Of a DNA stretch of 64,000 bases, positions 62,047 to 64,000 are shown in pieces. A model generated the notes under the pieces. The model made no database searches. It was not told where the DNA came from and saw only the letters and a program-made list of their open reading frames with translations. Position 1 is the stretch's first letter. Every line of letters begins with the position of its first letter. Made by a program: the position numbers and the translations under genes. Source of the DNA: Smaragdicoccus niigatensis DSM 44881 = NBRC 103563 (GTDB taxonomy: Bacteria; Actinomycetota; Actinomycetes; Mycobacteriales; Mycobacteriaceae); the NCBI RefSeq assembly GCF_000380645.1, contig NZ_AQXZ01000017.1, positions 434,001 to 498,000 of the forward strand. The letters are read 5' to 3'.

Positions 62047-62928
62047 TCAACTCCGTTCTACGGCCGCACGGGCCTGGTTGGCGCGGCGCTCGCCGAGCTT
62101 GCCGCCGATGAGCCCGGCCGTCGACATCGCGGTCCGGCGTGGTTCCCGTAGGGCGTTCTTGATCAGTCGGGTCAGTGCGCTGGGCTGACGGACATTCGAC
62201 ACCGCCCCCGGCGGACGCGGTGGGTGGTACCGCGCGACGATCTCGGCGCGGGACTCGCCGTAGCCCAGACCCTGGCGGTACCGGGCCCGGATCGTGTGGC
62301 GCAGGCGGTAGTGCACGACCGCCGCGGGCTCGAAGTGGATCTCCTCGCCGGCCGCGATGGCGCGCCAACAGAAGTCGATGTCGTCCCCGAGCCGCATTCG
62401 ATTGTCGAAGCCGCCGACCTTCTCCCAGAGGGATCGATGGAAGCCCATGACGCACGTCGCCGCCGCCGGCAGATGGGCCATGTAGGTCTGGATGGATTCG
62501 GACTGCAATAGCTCGCCGAAGGGGAGTGCCCACGTGGGGTTGAGGCGGAGATAGTCGAGCCGCCCGGCGACCCAGTTGTGGTCTTCGAGTGCTTTCGCCA
62601 TGCGTTCGACGTAATCGGGCGCGGCCAGATCATCCTGATCGAGCGTCAGGATGACGTCGGATTTCGCGGCCGCGATCCCGGTATTCCGGGCGAAGGCCGG
62701 ACCACGTTCGCCGGTGGCGTCCAGGACGACCAAGGTGTGGAGCCGAGGACGGAACTGTTCACAAATCTGTCGCGTGTTGTCCGTCGAGCCATTGTCTGCG
62801 ATCACGACCTCGAACGGTTCGGGAAACGTCTGGGTGGCGAGCGACTCGAGTTGTTCCGCCAATGCACTGCCCGCGTTGAATGCGGGGATCACGACGCTCA
62901 GCCGAATTCCGTCACCGGCGAATGACAT
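62047..62928 (-). CDS. GT2-family glycosyltransferase
   Basis: A 293-aa GT-A family 2 enzyme. LSVVIPAFNAGSALAEQLESL, VVIADNGSTDNTRQI and VILTLDQDDLAAPDYVERM (with DQDD as the metal-binding site) are visible, and a later MGFHRSLWEKVGGFDNRMRLGDDIDFCWRA segment matches the acceptor motif. ATG 62928 has GGAAG about 6 bases upstream. ATG 62943 is an alternative. It is coupled to the GT4 gene downstream (60958-62043). Confidence 0.88.
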   Translation of the reverse strand: MSFAGDGIRLSVVIPAFNAGSALAEQLESLATQTFPEPFEVVIADNGSTDNTRQICEQFRPRLHTLVVLDATGERGPAFARNTGIAAAKSDVILTLDQDDLAAPDYVERMAKALEDHNWVAGRLDYLRLNPTWALPFGELLQSESIQTYMAHLPAAATCVMGFHRSLWEKVGGFDNRMRLGDDIDFCWRAIAAGEEIHFEPAAVVHYRLRHTIRARYRQGLGYGESRAEIVARYHPPRPPGAVSNVRQPSALTRLIKNALREPRRTAMSTAGLIGGKLGERRANQARAAVERS

Positions 62929-63060
62929 TCGAAATCTTCCCATCGTCGCGAATTTGACGAGGTCACACTACAGCTTCCCGGTTGTTCGTTCGCCCGTATG
63001 AACCACCTACGACTACTACATTGTGTGTGGCAGTCGGGCGTCAGGAGAGAGGGGCATGTG

Positions 63061-64000
63061 ATGCCGCAATTGAAAGCACCGCACTATGTGGGCGGTGTCG
63101 CGGCGGTCGCAGTCATGCTCTTCGGAACTCGCTGGGGTTCGCATTTGAAGGTGCCGCCGATCTATATCGGTGACGCGCTGATCCTTCTCGCCTTCGCGCA
63201 CTACGGGATGCGCCGGATCTATTCCAGCGGCGAGCCGTCTCCACCGGGCCGTGACGCACTCCGAATGCTGTGGTGGCTCATGGGTTACGCGGGATTGCGG
63301 TGGTTGCTCTCCGGCGAAGTCAGTCTGGACTCCATTCGCGACGCTGCTCCGTACACGATCTACGTGGCCGTCGGATTGCTTGCCGGCGCCACCGTCGTCC
63401 ACGAGTCCGTTCGAAAGCCCACCTACAACGTGCTCTTCTGGGCCCTCGCCGGACACGCGGCGTGGACGGTCTTCACGACGTTCATCAAAAAGGGCGGCAT
63501 CCACATTCCGGGCATCACGCAGCAGATCTTCGAAGTGCGGCCCGATATCGACTATCCGATCGTCGGACTGTTCGCGGCATTGCTCATCGGCCAGATGAAC
63601 TCGATGCCGAAGTGGCGTCCGGTCATCATGGCGGTGCTGGGCCTGTGCGGTGCGACCGTACTGTCGACGCAGAATCGCGCCGGCTTCCTGGGCGCCGGCA
63701 TGGTGGTGTGTATCGGACTGTTCCTCGTGCTGAACGCACGCCACCGGGACAGCAGTATGGCCTACCTCGTGGCTGCCGCGATCCCGCTGGGAATGGTGGC
63801 CGCGGTGCCTGTCATCGCGTCGACGACGGTCGGCAAGCGCTTGCTGACGACGTTCACCCAAGACGATACGAACGCGGCGACGACCGATGGTTCGGCGACG
63901 ACGAATACCCGGCGTGCGGCCTGGAATCAGCTGATCGAATGGACGAACTCGGACAGCCAGAGAATGGTGTTCGGGCACGGGTTCCGCGACAACATCATGG
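63061..64000 (+). CDS. Wzy/O-antigen ligase-like protein (third of three), 3' end off window
   Basis: An open frame of at least 313 codons without a stop to the window edge. It is hydrophobic, with about eight membrane segments visible (from VGGVAAVAVMLFG onward), and includes VLSTQNRAGFLGAGMVVC, resembling the conserved TxSRGA..L region of O-antigen ligases. An extended loop with TNAATTDGSATTNTRRAAWNQLIEW precedes VFGHGFRDN, which is typical of Wzy/WaaL. ATG 63061 is preceded by AGGAGAGAGGGG. A GTG at 63058 is also in frame. It may pair with the flippase at 51859. Confidence 0.82.
   Translation, partial: MPQLKAPHYVGGVAAVAVMLFGTRWGSHLKVPPIYIGDALILLAFAHYGMRRIYSSGEPSPPGRDALRMLWWLMGYAGLRWLLSGEVSLDSIRDAAPYTIYVAVGLLAGATVVHESVRKPTYNVLFWALAGHAAWTVFTTFIKKGGIHIPGITQQIFEVRPDIDYPIVGLFAALLIGQMNSMPKWRPVIMAVLGLCGATVLSTQNRAGFLGAGMVVCIGLFLVLNARHRDSSMAYLVAAAIPLGMVAAVPVIASTTVGKRLLTTFTQDDTNAATTDGSATTNTRRAAWNQLIEWTNSDSQRMVFGHGFRDNIM

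Noticed and set aside
1-64000. tRNA, rRNA, CRISPR array or insertion sequence
   Set aside because: I found no cloverleaf-like or repeat-spacer pattern and no transposase. Genes fill nearly all the window.

Overview
This window comes from a high-GC Gram-positive actinobacterium. GTG and TTG starts are frequent, start/stop overlaps (GTGA, TTGA, ATGA) are common, and it carries a fused CysN-CysC, a DUF3145 protein, an LCP cell-wall ligase and a BY-kinase. The genus cannot be fixed from the sequence alone. I see no rRNA, tRNA, CRISPR array or recognisable transposase. It is almost entirely a large surface-polysaccharide region, interrupted by a RiPP cluster of lasso-peptide type and by small metabolic modules.

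Layout. (i) 56-11067: a priming phosphoglycosyl transferase, five GT4-like glycosyltransferases, a Wzx flippase, a Wzy-like polymerase and two hexapeptide acetyltransferases. By eye this part is more A+T-rich than the rest and may be an acquired repeat-unit locus. (ii) 11239-13249: gmd-fcl for GDP-L-fucose. (iii) 13280-19290: nucleotidyltransferase, HPr-kinase-like protein, PqqD-like RRE protein (B1), ABC exporter, transglutaminase-like peptidase (B2, opposite strand), a short asparagine-synthetase-like cyclase (C) and a 39-aa precursor peptide (A, opposite strand). (iv) 19578-22406: PAP2 phosphatase, TauE/SafE permease and an AbiEi/DUF559-like gene bracketed by two related palindromes, one a perfect 58-bp inverted repeat. 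(v) 22406-27787, minus strand: cysD-cysNC-cysQ (PAPS synthesis and PAP removal) and a DUF4012 protein. (vi) 27863-33511: a glycosyltransferase, an ornithine-decarboxylase-like enzyme, a SpeD-SpeE fusion, an unknown protein and a second Gmd-like enzyme. (vii) 33520-37178, minus strand: LCP, PabB and WecG/TagA. (viii) 37560-44114: a tightly coupled GT-GT-acyltransferase-GT2-Wzx-Wzy operon. (ix) 44056-53262: SGNH hydrolase, serine beta-lactamase-like protein, DUF3145, Wzc-type tyrosine autokinase, an unknown protein, a glycosyltransferase, TylF-like methyltransferase, sulfotransferase and a third Wzx. (x) 53299-64000: more methyltransferases, an acyltransferase-3, an AMP-ligase/SDR/ACP/acyltransferase set, two glycosyltransferases and the start of a third Wzy-like protein that runs off the window.

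How it fits together. The genes suggest one or more undecaprenyl-linked glycans made by Wzx/Wzy assembly and length-controlled by the Wzz/BY-kinase. They could be attached to the wall by LCP and decorated by O-acetyl, O-methyl, sulfate (PAPS from cysD/NC) and possibly an ACP-borne acyl group. The most unusual element is the RiPP cluster. Its precursor has a lasso-type leader (YxxP, LG, penultimate Thr) and a C-terminal Ser suited to the neighbouring kinase. However, its only core acidic residue lies at position 11 rather than 7-9, and its cyclase lacks the usual N-terminal domain.
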